Positions 32,839 through 45,664 are shown, counted from the stretch's first letter. The stretch is DNA of 64,000 bases from Corythucha ciliata (GCA_038030265.1 CM075940.1:5642001-5706000); one strand, 5' to 3'. Numbers and translations are program-made. Notes: a model not told the origin generated them from the letters alone.

Positions 32839-33664
32839 ACTAACTACACACACTTTTGGAGTGCTTCCACAACGAAATTAATAGGAGAGCGAGAGCCCCC
32901 TCGGACGTATTCACTATGAGTGTGGATGGGAGGGTGCTCCCACTCGGCGTTAGGGTCCGTGCATCCCCGGGTCCTTGGATGATGTTTTTTCTTGTTTCTC
33001 TTCCATCGCCTTTCTCCCAACATTCAATTTTCTTCTTCAATTTGAGTCACAGTACTCTTATTTCACCTAAGTTTGTAAGTTATGAGTGAAAAAAAAAAAA
33101 AAATACATTTCAAACAACTATAGGGACAACTGAACAATTGGGAATTCTGAAAGGTTTCTCTAGAATTTGTCTTCTAGAAGCCTCATCATCGTCTCCTGAT
33201 ACATCTTTATACTGAAATTCAAGGGACTATGCATGGATTGTGGATCCACGAGACGGCAGAACGTTTTTGAGGGCATGGTATGCCATTTGCCATCGACAAT
33301 TATTTTAAATCAGCTCTAAAATACAGTATAGAGTTTTTTCTTCCAAAACTACCTGCTTCCTGGACTATAAAGGTTAAAAAACAAAAACAAATGCAGTTTA
33401 AAAAAATCCGGGATACTTCATTTTGTAACATTTTAAAAAAAAATTCGACTTGAAAAATATTGCTCTGTGAAAATATTGGCTACTTCAAAAGGATCACTAT
33501 ACGAAACATTATTATGTGTGATAAATGGATTCGTAAAACGTCGTGTTTTCTCTTCCACATAGATTTGATCTTAGCCCATACTTCGGCACGGTATCCGCTA
33601 TGGATTTGGCTATATATCCACACCAAATGACTCCATTTTTTTATTCAAAATTAATAAATTATTC
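32839..33664. other. No gene recognised
   Basis: A-run near 33090-33102 and AT-rich sequence. No coding signal. Confidence 0.4.
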
Positions 33665-34025
33665 ATTTTAAGGGTACGAGTAGCCATTTTGACAATTTTT
33701 TTGGGCGCAGATAGTTAGTTTGGCCATTTTCAAACGGCGAATCGTAAGTTCCGCCATCTTTCGGACGCAAATGGTCAGTATTTGACCATTTTTAGAGCGT
33801 GGATTCCCAGATTGACACCTGCGGGGCGCCGTGAATAACCCGCTTGGCTTTTTTATTATTCCCAAATGGTTGGCTTTGCCATTTTCGAGGCACGGATCGT
33901 CAGTTTCAACATTTCCAAGGCGCAAATGGTCAGTTTAGCCATTTTAATGACGCAGAGAGTCATTTTCTAGCATTTTTAGGGCGTGAATAGCCAGATTGGC
34001 TATTTAAAGGGCACAAATAATCACG
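33665..34025 (+). repeat. Family D degenerate array
   Basis: Units of ~35-45 bp read 'gccattttcaaacggcgaat', 'cgtaagttccgccatctttc' and 'aaggcgcaaatggtcagttt'. They resemble the array at the left edge of the window. Confidence 0.6.
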
Positions 34026-34272
34026 CACACGCTTCAGGTTATGCCCTTCCGTGGTGCACAATCTCGGGTACCCCAAAAGTGCTCAGCAGCACAGCGGCAA
34101 TAGTTTTCACTAGTTTTTGAGATTTTCGCACTCGCCAACTCGACATCTAGTCCATCCCCTCTACTCTTTTCCATACCCAAGTTATACTCGAACCTGGCGT
34201 GTCCTATACTGCAACTACACTTTTTTTTGTCAAATAGAACTGTGGGTAATAGTTATAATTGTTTTGAATGGA

Positions 34273-34696
34273 ATGGCGGCCTCTGTGATACCGGTCATCA
34301 TAATTTATGGTTACTTTCTTCAATCTATTGACGCCCCTTGTTCTGGTAAGCTTGTATACAAAACATAATCTGTGAGATTTTTTATTTTCTGAGTATTGCC
34401 TCGTCTTCTATACTGGTAATAAACAAATTTTTGCCTAGTATATAACAGGCAACGGCTCTAGAATCAATGCTAATAATATATGTAGTTTAGTGCTTCGTGA
34501 TTTTTTGGGTCACACTCCTCGAAAAAATTTTCATCAACCGAATGAATTTCCTACAAATTTAGTCGACTCAGTTTTCCGGGATCATTCTTCGGTCGTTGGC
34601 TCTCATGTTTGTCCTTATAGAGAAAGCTGTCAGTTTACAGGGGATTGTGAACTACAGAAGAAACAAATTAAGGGATACTCATTTAAAAGTCAGTAA
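34273..34696 (+). CDS. Putative small secreted cysteine-containing protein 1
   Basis: Two exons, 34273-34345 and 34449-34696, join in phase 1 (TCT G | GC AAC) to a 106-residue protein; the donor is GGTAAGC and the acceptor ataacag. Exon 1 encodes a typical signal peptide, MAASVIPVIIIYGYFLQS, and ends IDAPCS. The predicted mature part has five cysteines: one near its start, one at NNICSL, and three in the C-terminal cluster HVCPYRESCQFTGDCE. I do not recognise the family. No known fold is implied beyond possible disulphides. An alternative acceptor at 34438 leads quickly to a stop. The upstream frame is open for a further 36 bases, so a 5' exon cannot be excluded. It lies about 1.75 kb from a second gene of the same layout. 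Confidence 0.55.
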
Positions 34697-36449
34697 TTCG
34701 GTAAAGAAGTCTCTTTGTTTTGTGAGAGAGAGCGATTGGGTGAGGAGGGGGGATTCTGCGAGAATTGCAGTGAAATACTATAACTTTTACCGGTTGACCG
34801 ACTGATGAGAGTACCTCTATTTTGTTAGCGTTAATCGCATCCTGGTGACTGACTATACGGTGATTAGGAGGAGGTGGGATTTGCTTCCTTTTCAAATCTC
34901 TAGCCCCTCAAGTTGAAAGGACCGACTTGTTTTCGATTTGAACTCTTAGGTGAATTTGGACCTGGGTGGAAGGGAGGGGGGGGGAAACGAAATACATAGC
35001 AGACTCAGCTTTTCCATTTTTCTATAGTTTTTTGCAAACTAGTTGGTTTTCCTCTCTTTTGTCGGTGGTGATTGTGCCACGTCCTTATTTAAGGGAATTT
35101 TACATTTTTTGATAGTGCTTCCATTTTTCTCGTTCCAAGAAGAAAAATAATTAAACACATTATTATTACCCCCAACCCAACCCTCATCAACACATTGGCG
35201 ACCTCTCCCCCTTCAAACCGCTCGCCGAAATTCTATCTCGAGGACAAAAATTACATCTTTGTCTCAGACTCGAGTGAGAAAGGGGGGGGGGGAGACAAAA
35301 TGTTTACTACTCCGAGAGTTTATAATCACCTCTACCTCCTTTGAAGATTTCGTCAAACAAAGTATAAAAGTTCGATCTAATTAAGCTTTGGAACAATATC
35401 TAAAGGAAACATATTTGTTACCTTGACAGTCAATGTTTGAAATGTTCAAGTTTTCTTGATTAATTGGATAGTTTTAGACAGACCTTGGATTTTAGATAGT
35501 TTTGGATAGACCTTGGAAACGCATGCGAACCTGCGCTGAAAATGGATTAAGTTTTAAGCAACAATGCGCATAGTTACGCTTGCTCGGCTTTTGTACTTTA
35601 AGGCAATTTGATGATGCTCAATGCTGACTCTGTCAATGTTGAAATTTTTGAAAAAGCGTCGATTGAGTCCTTTCAACTGTCAATAATTGAAACCACCTCA
35701 CAACATTCCATTGGAGTTGAGGCTTAATCCCGCGGAAATGAAGTCATTTCCCTCAAGGAACTATACAATACCTTGGTACTTGAAAGACTGATTGCGTGGT
35801 GCAATTCAGGGATGCATGATGTCCACGAGCGAAAACAATTAAAATCAAACGAGTAGATTGTTAAAAGATTTTTTTTTTCTTCTATGAATAACGTGCGGGG
35901 TGGCTTTACGGTGTCCTGACTATGCTAATAACGTTCGATGAGGGTCTTCACCTTCAAAACCATCCTCAGCTCTGCGTGTTTCCTTGCAAATTAGTTATCT
36001 TGTCAATTTTAAAGAGAGAAACCGAAGAAGAACATTTTAATTAAAAACAGTAAATGCAAAAAATTCCGCAAGCTGGTGGTGGTGGGGGGAGGGGCGGAGA
36101 GGATTTACTAGATGGAAGACCTTTTTCGCAATTATAAATCATTTCCCAAGCCTTTTTTGTTTTATTTATACGCTACAGTTTGGTATCTTCGTGTGCTAAA
36201 CGTGGTAATTAATTTAAGTGTTCTACTAATTAACGCTGATTTCAATTACAAAGGTTGCAATGCCTTTAAAATAATGTCCGGAGAATGTGTTGTTGCTTCC
36301 TGGACATTCGATCATTTTTATTGGCGCTAGTGGTAACCGGTCTTTTAGGTCGGAGACCTCTCCTCTTACTCTTTTTTTATAAGTCTATGTCTTGAGTTGC
36401 ACCTGCACCGCTCATTTCTTCTTTGGCTGAGTTCTCGAGCTGTTGTACT
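34697..36449. other. No gene recognised
   Basis: Contains G runs near 34972-34983 and 35281-35292 and a hammerhead-like relic on the minus strand at 35930-35972. A plus-strand frame at 36112-36330 has hydrophobic stretches but no convincing signal peptide or partner exon. Confidence 0.4.
35930..35972 (-). ncRNA. Weak hammerhead-like motif
   Basis: The minus strand reads CTGAGGATGG (35969-35960), then paired segments, then ATCGAACGTT (35939-35930). CTGANGA is intact, but the GAAA element has lost an A and the cleavage triplet ends in T rather than C. Probably an inactive relic, if related at all. Confidence 0.25.
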
Positions 36450-36773
36450 ATGCGCGGCGTTACGGTCTTTCTTGTGATCGTGTTTCTTTACGACGCCGGT
36501 AAGAACTTTATGTTTTTTTAGTGCTCTGATTATTGTCTTTTTTTTATTTTGCTTTTTGTGGGCAATTTTATTTGTATAGAGGAACCTAATTATTCAAAAA
36601 CATACAGACAAATTGAATCGTGCGATAAATTCGGAAGGGACAATCGACATTTTCGGTCAAAACTGCACTGTGATTTCATTATTTTATCGTTTTTTGAAAA
36701 CCCTAACAAACTATTCGAGCACTGCCGACTTCTGTACAGTCATAAAATAACGGTGAAACTCACCTTTTCTTAA
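36450..36773 (+). CDS. Putative small secreted cysteine-containing protein 2
   Basis: Two exons, 36450-36498 and 36580-36773, join in phase 1 (GCC G | AG GAA) into an 80-residue protein across an 81-bp GT-AG intron (donor CGGTAAGA, acceptor tttgtatag). Exon 1 encodes MRGVTVFLVIVFLYDA, a compact signal peptide. The predicted mature part begins EEPNYSKTYRQIESCDK and has three cysteines (IESCDK, KLHCDF, FEHCRL). The odd number suggests dimerisation or one free thiol. I do not recognise the family. It has the same signal exon, phase-1 intron and single mature exon as the gene at 34273, but no obvious sequence similarity to it. Confidence 0.55.
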
Positions 36774-39700
36774 AAGACTCTCTACCGGTAACACAACAGG
36801 TATCCTAAGTGCGACATTTTGAGTTGTTTTACAAGTTTTACGCGTCCAACGTGAGCTAAAATTACAGGCGGAATCGAACCGTATCCTTCAGTTTCCACAA
36901 ATCTCATAGCGAACGGGCTTCCTCAAAACTGCCCGCGTCACATTGGACGTCCAAAATTGTTCACCATTAAGAGAATGCCCACAACTCAATACTCAATGAA
37001 TATTGCAGAAAAAATTAACATTTCTGGGAGATACGTTTTTCAGCAATTAAGTTCATTGTAGGGAAGTTAATTACACTCCAGTTTAGAATAATTAAATCGC
37101 AGCTAGGAACTCACGGAAAACAAAACAACACTTTGGCCTTGTGAGATTCCTCGTGATAGCAATTTTGTTCGTTTTAATATATTTTTTTTTTACTTCGCTG
37201 CTTTCGCGGAGAAAAAAAAACTTTTTCACTCTATCCCCTAAGAAAGTCACGACTATCGCGCCTGAAATAGCAACGGAAAATTGGTAATTTCTGACAAGCG
37301 AGACAGCTAGCGCGATATGGGAATTTATCTTACTCGGGTTCAGTTCACCAGTGCGATAGGACAGCTGATTTTCAGTTTTTTCTTAATTGTTTTTGACCAT
37401 TAGCCGATTTGTCGGTTGTTCTCGGCATGTTCCCACTTCACAGGAGACTTTCAGTTTCAAACAAATTACAAGAAAATTCACGAATCAATTGACCAACGAA
37501 TCAGACTACGGACGATAGCAATTGTCCAAATAATAATATTACGATTATTACATTAACGAAAAAAGTGGAATCAAAACTTTAACTTTAAGCTTTCTTATTT
37601 TTTTTTCAAGATTATAAAAATGGAAAATTATCGGAATATATCTTGCTATATTATAGGAATATATCTTGCGTTAGTGTGAAAAATAGCGTTCACAACGTTC
37701 TCCACTTCTCAACGTTCGGTTTTCCCAAAAGGTCGACAGAAGAGTTTCTAAAAAAAAAAAAAAGTTAGGTTGAAATATTCATTCCAAAAAAATTTCGCTA
37801 TGACGGCTCCATTAATTTGTTTTATTTTTCATTAAACAAGTCAAGTGACAGACAGAATGATGATGGAGGGGGGAATGAAAATCTCGGGATTGTTGTTTAT
37901 TTCATGTGTTTATCATCCGGTCCAATATTAGCCCGTTGTGCACTGAAATCTCATCATCAAGTTTTTTTTTTTATGTTTGTCAGGCTACAGAAACACAAAA
38001 ATCATGATAGAATAGTCAAATGATGAGAAATGAAGGCAAAGTATTAACTGAATTTGTACGGTGAGTGGAGGGGGATGTAGCTGTTGATTGCTTCTCGACA
38101 ATTTAAAATTTGATTCAATTCCATTGCAGAAAAATTTACGCACGAACTGTGAGAAACGAACGGTGAAATGAATTGCCAACTTGAGGACTTGACTTATAAA
38201 TAATTTAGTTCTCCGCGTTCCATGTTTATAATTACTTCGAGGAATTCAGACATTGTTACCCAGTTTATTCATGCAGAATCTGGGCTGAGCATGTTTTTCT
38301 AATCTTAAGCTGCGCATTAACTTGGCTTTTCGTTAATTCTCCATCACTTTATTCAATACAATTAGATCTTGGAATTTCTTTGTGGAGAGGGAGGGTCATT
38401 AATCGAGTTTCTAAAATGTTTCAGCGTTTATTAACAGTACAACAACCGCGACAATTAAGGGAATTTCATTCTAAGCCAACCTAGGATAGTATATGACATT
38501 TTTTCCTCTCACTCCTAAAAAAAAAAAAAAAACGTCTTTCCCAGCATTAGAAAGGAAAATAAGATTGCTGTTGACCATGTACCCTCCTTCTTCTTGATTT
38601 GATATGGAAACAACAGCAACTTCAATCTTTTCATTTGCGGTCCAAGCTCACTAGTGCATGGAGCCCCCCCCCCTTGAAATGCACTGATAATGCGTCGAAA
38701 AGAAACATTTTGAAAGTTCCAGGTGGATGCAAATAAGCGAGTGCGTAAAGTAAAAATTTACTTGCAAATTGCGATGCGTTCTCTTTTGTCACGGGAGTTG
38801 AGCGAGCATGTTTCTAGGAAAACTTGACTTCTTTTCAATAGAACAGAAATTGTGCACTTTACATCCCGTAAGTAAAAATATTATTGTTCGGATCAGTGCA
38901 GTGACAATTGCTTCCTTGATGAATGAATATCAAGGACAATAAAAGCATACACTCCTCCCCCTCCATGCAGTGCCTTCCCTTTGAAATTTACCTTTACAGT
39001 CAAATTCGAGCGTACGGAATCGAGGAAGTGCGAACAAAAAAGTGGCCCTTTCTCTCATTCTATGCCCCTAAAAGGGAAAGATCCATCAAAATAGAAGCAT
39101 TGGAGGTTTTAAATGGATTTTGGTTACGAAAGTAACGTCCGTTTTCAATTGCGGTTTTATGGGAGTAAAAAAGAGAAAGAAAATGCATTTATTAGCTTCA
39201 ACAATCTATCAGTATAATTATGATGGAAACCCCTCTCCGGAGGAAGTGTCGACATTTTTTTTTTTTTTTGCATCACGTTTTCTATTGATACACTAACGTC
39301 TAGTCTATATCTGAACTCTTTGTCGTGCACTGTTTGATTGAGCTTTGTTTTCCTAATTCTTACGTAATTCTCCTCTTAAAGAGTAAAGAGGGTGTCAACA
39401 GTAACTGTCTTGCTCCTCCATGTAAAGACCCTCCGGATAAGCTTGGGTTGGAACAAGCGTAGTCGACCGTTACACTCCGGCTCCTTGTTACACTCATTTT
39501 GAGTGTGTTATGTAGAAGAAAAACAACAATGAAGCTTCTTGGTCAATTGTAAAAAAAGTTTTTTTTGACACTTCAACTATTAAGCGTGGAAGTTTTTTTT
39601 TTTTTTTTTTTTTTTTAAGCTAGATTATATAGTGTGAACCATCCCTTCAGAATAAATGACTTTTTTCGACACTTTTATAGGAAAAAAGGGGTATCTTTCA

Positions 39701-42493
39701 CTTCCTGAAACTCTCGTCCGTTGTGTGGAAGGCACACGCTCGCGCGTCCACTTTAATTGATTTCACTTTTTGAGATATTGACATAATTTTCATTGTAATC
39801 CATTAGATTCATTTGAAAGGCTCCTTTCCTCTCATAATCACCTTTTTGTCATTCAAAATAAGAGCAAATTATCATTCTCCCAAATAGAAAAGGAACTAAT
39901 CAGTTTTAATGACTTGGAAAGGCCCAGGCTTTCAGTGGGCTGAAAGAACGGCGGAAGGACGGACACGTCGCGCGTCCCACCAGAAGAATGGAAGGAAAGG
40001 AAATATGAGACATCGGCGGTTAAATTAGGGAATGTCAATATCATTTTCGGTCCTCCTATAGAAATCTACATTCTCACTGACAAGTGACATAATAGGACGT
40101 GTTTTCCCTACCCCCACGGTGGTGGAGGGAAATGAAACAGAAAGGATCCTTGTCTAATGAATCAATGCCGGCTAAATAAATAATTTGTTCTTTCTCTCTC
40201 TTTCTATACAGAAAGGGAAAAAGACATTCGAGTTTTCCAGTGTCCCTCACCAAATTGAATTAAGAAAGAACAACGGGTTCATGAGAAGCGTATCAGAGAA
40301 ATTACTATCGCTTAAAATACTATTTAAAAAAAATATATCGTGAGAAAATGAAGGCAACAAGACTTGCTCTTTAAAACCCGCACCGTTCACTTCTCACAAA
40401 AGTTATTTCAGGGTCGGCCTTTTTTTTTCTCAGCGTAAAACCATTTAAATGATTCGAACGCTGATTTGTAGCACACAATGTTTAAAAAATGTAAAAATAG
40501 CTAAAGTTGTCCATGCCGCAACCGGTAACATTCACTCATCAACAAATGACAATGAAAATGCACTTCTTTCAGGACGCTCTGGCTTTCTCCACAATAAAAA
40601 AAAGTTGAACGGTTAGTCTACATCGAACATGGTCGCAAGGTGACAGAGAAATTGTGTAGAAACTTGGAAAAACCTTGATATATTTCATTGCGGTTGATTT
40701 CTTCCGTGTCTATTATTTATACATACAGATTGGTAATTTGAATGGTGAAAACCATTTTGAATGTTAAAAAAATATTTGCTGACACGAATTTTCCCGCGAG
40801 CCCTGCGGAATTGACGACAGCCCTGCGGAAGAGGCGAACAGTGCTCGCTATCGGAGCCGAAAAAATCGGCTCAAACCATAAACAACATCACGAAACGCTC
40901 ATTTTCAACCCTTCCCCAGTACTACCGTTTAATGGCACTGACATCTCCTTCAGGTGGCTTTTTAGCCGGGGCTGGCTGCATTCCGGCAATTGATCATTTT
41001 GTCAGGAGGACTCAATTTACGGGAAAACTAAGTGATTATAGGCGTGGGCGCCAGTCGTAAAACTTTCCATTTAGACCTAGAAGCTTCCAACAAACATAAA
41101 TATTCGGCAGCATAACTGGCGTTTAGCTTCAAAAACAAGGCGCACGTCTGAAAATTCATCCTCAAAATGAAATTAATCTCTCGAAACCAACCGGATTGTT
41201 TGACAAAAAAGATTGACAACATGGGCACCTGCGCGACTACATTCATTGTGACTGCCCCCGCATTCTCGGTCGACGTGATTCCTCCTAATTATTTCATTGT
41301 TTAATGAAGGAAATCGAAAATTTACCAATTTTCAGAGATGCCTTTGTCCAAATATACGACATTTTCCCTTGTTTGTTCGGGATAACATGACAAAAGACGT
41401 CCTGTCATCGTATTTTTTACCACTAACCAAAACCGTGGGTGGAGTGACATTAATTAAAAAGGAAAGAAAGAAACCCTATCGTATATCGCATCCTCTTCAA
41501 AAAGGAAGGCTAAGAGATGGGGGGGGGGGGCTTGGGACGAAAGACCTTTAACGGCACATCATTTCGCGATCCCTTTAATCATCAAGAACGTAATTTGCGT
41601 AGGTACTCCAGGGAATAGCAGGAACCGGTTTCAATGTTGTTTTTTTTTTCGCAAAGCCCGGGTCGATGATCTGTGAAGCGTCAAATGATTTTATTATTTT
41701 AAGGAGGAGAGGATGATAATAACTGAATAAATACTTGCGCTATAAAATTATTCAAATTATTAAAATAGTATACCGCCTAATGATACGGAGGACTGAAAAA
41801 TGCTCGTTGTATGAATAGTGTTTTAAGATTATGCAGACTTTTATTAATTATAATGTCATGCAAACTGTCCTAAAGTTTTTTATTCAAGCGTCACGCGGAA
41901 TGGTCAAACGGCCCGGCAATTCGCAACGCCAAGGACTTGAATTCCCGCATGTAAAGCTAGTTTCAGAGGCTCGGGAGTAATGGCCACTTAACGTTGAAAA
42001 CGAACACGAAATATAACTATGAAGTGCAAGGTTAAACCCACACGGTAGACCTAACTCACGGGGTATTTCATGAGCCTAACTCGCCGAACAGACGCAGGGA
42101 ACACGATTATCATAGAGATAAGTATTAGGTGGTTTTGGCTGACCAATTGAAATGTCAACTAAGAGGTCGTAAGGGTAGCGGAGTTAAATCTGATAAAACC
42201 TTGAGTGTACATTTTTTGAAGGAAAATGACGAATGGACAGGACAATTCAGTAATATTTTTTTTGCCTTTTTCGAAGTCAAATTATATATGACGAAATATA
42301 GACGAGTCTAACGATTCCCTCGTGTACACAACAAATCATTGGGTTTTGACCATGTGAAACGGCACGGTATCCCAGGAAGTCACGCAAGAATGAAGGTGGG
42401 GTAAAGGAGATCAACATTATAGGAATCAATGTCTTAAAAGTATAAGCCACGCCCAAGTAAAAATCAAAATTCGCATAAATTTTTTTATTTCAG
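36774..42493. other. Long gene-poor region upstream of catalase
   Basis: No convincing exon, tRNA or transposon in 5.7 kb. It holds A/T runs (for example about 39593-39616 T) and G/C runs (about 38666-38674 C and 41520-41530 G). The first catalase exon, with the start codon, should lie in its last part but was not identified. Confidence 0.45.
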
Positions 42494-44625
42494 ATACGAA
42501 AAGAGACCCTGCAAGTGAGCAACTATGGAGATATTTCGAAAACCAAAGCGTAAGTTGACATTTAAATCGCTGGAAAATGGGATCCACGAAACATTTGGCT
42601 TGTCTATCTCACAGGAAGAAGAAACCCTTACGACTAGCGGTGGAAATCCAATAGCCGATAAAACGAATATTCTTACGGTGGGTGAAAGAGGGCCGCTTCT
42701 CGTCGAGGATTTCATTTTTTTCGACGAGTGTCAACATTTTAACAGGGAGCGAATTCCCGAGAGAGTTGTTCACGCCAAAGGAGCAGGCAAGTAGTAAGGA
42801 AGTACGAGTGAAGAGAACGCAATTTATGTTTTTTTTTTTTTTTTTTCTTCGAGGCGTAACCAAATAAAACGATATATTTTTCTTGAAACTAATAACCCTT
42901 TGACTGGAATTGTAGGGGCATTCGGATATTTTATTGTCACAAATGACATTCGACCCTATACGAAAGCGACTATGTTCAGCGAGATTGGGAAGAAAACCCC
43001 TCTAGTAGTTCGATTTTCAACCGTAATTGGTGAGCGGGGAACAGCGGACACAGCGAGGTAATCTAGGCACACTGTGACTTAAGGGAGCTCAAGTACATTT
43101 TTTTTTTTCCTTTTCCATAGGGACCCAAGAGGTTTCGCGATAAAATTTTACACTGACGATGGCATATGGGATCTCGTTGGCAACAATACGCCAATTTTTT
43201 TCGTGAGAGACCCGCTGATGTTTTTCAGTTTCATTCACTCACAGAAAAGGAACCCTGTCACCAATCTTAGAGTTAGACGTGAATCCCAACTTTTAAAATG
43301 ACCATTTTGAAAGCCAATAATTTTCCCAGGATTTCGATTCCTACTGGGACTTCCTATCTCTACGGCCGGAATCAACGTACCAGACTATGATAGTATTCTC
43401 TGACCGTGGAACACCCGATGGGTTTAGGCACATGCATGGCTACGGTTCGAACACGTATAAACTTGTCAACGAGCACAATGAAGCTGTTTATTGCAAATTT
43501 CATTACAGAGTATGTTTCTTTACTTTTAATTTATTTACGAAGGCCAGCAAGTTAGTTTTTTTTCTTATTATGTGCAGACAGACCAGGGATTTCGCAACTT
43601 GACTGCAGATCGTGCTAAAGAACTAGAGGCTGAAGACCCCGAGTATTCCACGAGAGACCTTTACAATGCTATAGCAAAGGGAGATTATCCTTCCTGGACA
43701 TTTTATATTCAGGTTATGACTTTCGAAGAGGCTGAACGTTTCAGGTGGAACCCATTCGACGTGACCAAGGTGAATAGGACTCCTTATGGCCTTGCCTCCC
43801 CTACCCTGAGTAATCAACTCTTTTTTTTTTCCAGATATGGCCTGAAGACGAATTTCCGTTAATAGAAGTTGGAAAAATAGTTTTGAACAGAAATCCTACA
43901 AATTATTTCGCCGATGTAGAACAAATCGGTTTTACTCCTAGCAACATGATTCCAGGAATCGAGCCGAGCCCTGACAAAATGCTTCAGGTATGCCAATTCT
44001 AGCATTTATACGTAAACCTCAATCGCTCTCACACGCATTTAATAGGGACGACTGTTCGCCTACACAGACACTCACTTATACCGTATCGGAACCAATCACA
44101 AACAACTTCCCATTAACAACCCATTTTTGAGTAAAGTCGTCAACGTTCTTCGAGACGGTGAAATGACCTACACCGACAATCAAGACGGAGCTCCTAACTA
44201 CTTTCCGTCGAGTTTCAGTCGACGCTCTGGATCACTTAGAGCAGTCAAATCTGTTTATCATTTGAGTGGCGACGTGGCTCGGTACATAAAAAAACAAAAA
44301 GTTTCATGAGGAAAAGGGTAGGCATGTAATTTTATTTTTGTTCTCTCCCCAGGTTTAATTCATCCGACGAAGATAACTTTACTCAACCCGGCATTTTTTG
44401 GAGGGAGGAGCTAAGTGAAAATGATCGTCAAGCTCTCGTTAAAAACATGGCGGGACACTTGAGAAACGCCTCGCCCTTTATTCAAGTAAAACTAATCGTT
44501 AACTTTAAAGATGTATAAAGGGCAACTATAAAAATTAAAATTTGTCTTAGGAGAGAGCCGTAAAAAATTTCTTCATGGTAGACGCTAGATTTGGACAAAT
44601 GCTTCACGCAGCTTTGACATCGTAA
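42494..44625 (+). CDS. CAT-like: Catalase (first exon missing)
   Basis: Haem catalase breaks down hydrogen peroxide to water and oxygen. Ten exons join in frame: 42494-42549, 42615-42786, 42916-43057, 43121-43271, 43330-43509, 43578-43769, 43835-43987, 44046-44281, 44353-44485 and 44551-44625, giving 495 visible residues. The active-site signature [17 protein letters not shown] holds the catalytic His, [11 protein letters not shown] holds the catalytic Asn, and [12 protein letters not shown] holds the Arg and the proximal Tyr haem ligand. [31 protein letters not shown] and [10 protein letters not shown] are further family hallmarks. The N-terminal RDPASEQLW is also typical. One intron has a GC donor (42787). 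The protein ends HAALTS, which is not a peroxisomal targeting signal. The start codon lies in an unidentified exon upstream. Confidence 0.95.
42787..42915 (+). other. GC-AG intron in catalase
   Basis: The exon ends AAA GGA GCA G and is followed by GCAAGT. Joining at this GC donor to the acceptor tgtag (exon from 42916) restores KGAGAFGYF exactly. The nearby GT at 42791 shifts the frame, and the one at 42794 gives an in-frame stop. Confidence 0.85.
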
Positions 44626-44669
44626 ATTAAATCCTGTTAAATTAATAGCTCACTATAAATTAATCAAAA

Positions 44670-44675
44670 AATAAA
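44670..44675 (+). terminator. Polyadenylation signal of catalase
   Basis: AATAAA lies 45 bp after the stop codon. Confidence 0.6.
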
Positions 44676-45660
44676 TTTGTGAAGGAAATTCCACGTTACT
44701 TACATTCCCCCTCCCCCAACCAATCAACCTGTAAATAAACCGCGCGAGGCGACCGCGCGTGGTTCATAAAAAGGCGAATTTCCAATCAGTCGAGCAGCGT
44801 ATTAAGGCGGCATTTTCCTGGTAGCAATGAAGTTCCCCGTAGACGACACCACCCTTCCCCCAAACCGGCTATGATGGGATGTGGGCGATTGGAAAACCCA
44901 TTCTAGTGGATACTTAGTTCGGAATAAAACCAATTTCACGCGGGTGTTTAGGCAAGGGAGAATTTAGGGCAAGACGTTTTTTCTAGCGGATATAATTTCT
45001 TGGTATGCCTTCAATTGCATGCAATAAAATCAAATCAATAAAGTGTCGTGACTGTGGCACTCCGCCGCTTGTCAACGCATCTCGTTGGCGACAATCCGTC
45101 ATTCGAAATTCAACCGCGACGCTTTGTCACGAGTAAAATAAAACAGTCGAGTCGAAATTGAAATATTTTACTTTAACGGTCCAAATTCATCGGTCAACAT
45201 CAAAAGTGCGACCAACTGGTTTGGCACAGTGGGGTGGCTGCCCGCCCCAAATAATGTCTATACCTTCACTCTTGCTACTGTCACAACAAAATGTAATTTT
45301 TCTCACAGAAGACCTAAAATAGGTCGTTAACTCACCACTAGAGACTATCCACCGCATAAAGGGTCACTTTTCCCAAGAAACTTGATACACAACATTGGGT
45401 CCGTGTCACTCCGATGATTGCGCACGGGAAGGGACCTACTTGACCTTAGAATCTGTTCACGTCAAATCAGTGAGTTCGACTTTTTCAAGATTTCACGGGG
45501 GCTTTCACGCTATACAAACTCAACTTTGCTGCATAAGTGGCGTGGGGTAGGAGGTGGGGTTGAAATTTACACATTTACACGTGTCTAGCCCCCCGCAGCG
45601 CCAGCCTGACTTCGGACAGGTTCTTTTGCCGGGCGCTCATCCCGTAAAATAAGCCAGCAA
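44676..45660. other. No gene recognised
   Basis: Mixed sequence downstream of catalase. No motif assigned. Confidence 0.4.
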
Positions 45661-45664
45661 TAGA

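Noticed and set aside
36112..36330. 72-residue hydrophobic ORF
   Set aside because: It has membrane-like stretches, but the hydrophobic run is not N-terminal and no splice partner or family was seen.
41885..41950. tRNA-like wording (TGGTCAAACGG ... GGACTTGAATTCC)
   Set aside because: No acceptor or anticodon stem pairs could be drawn. At best a very old tRNA-derived relic.
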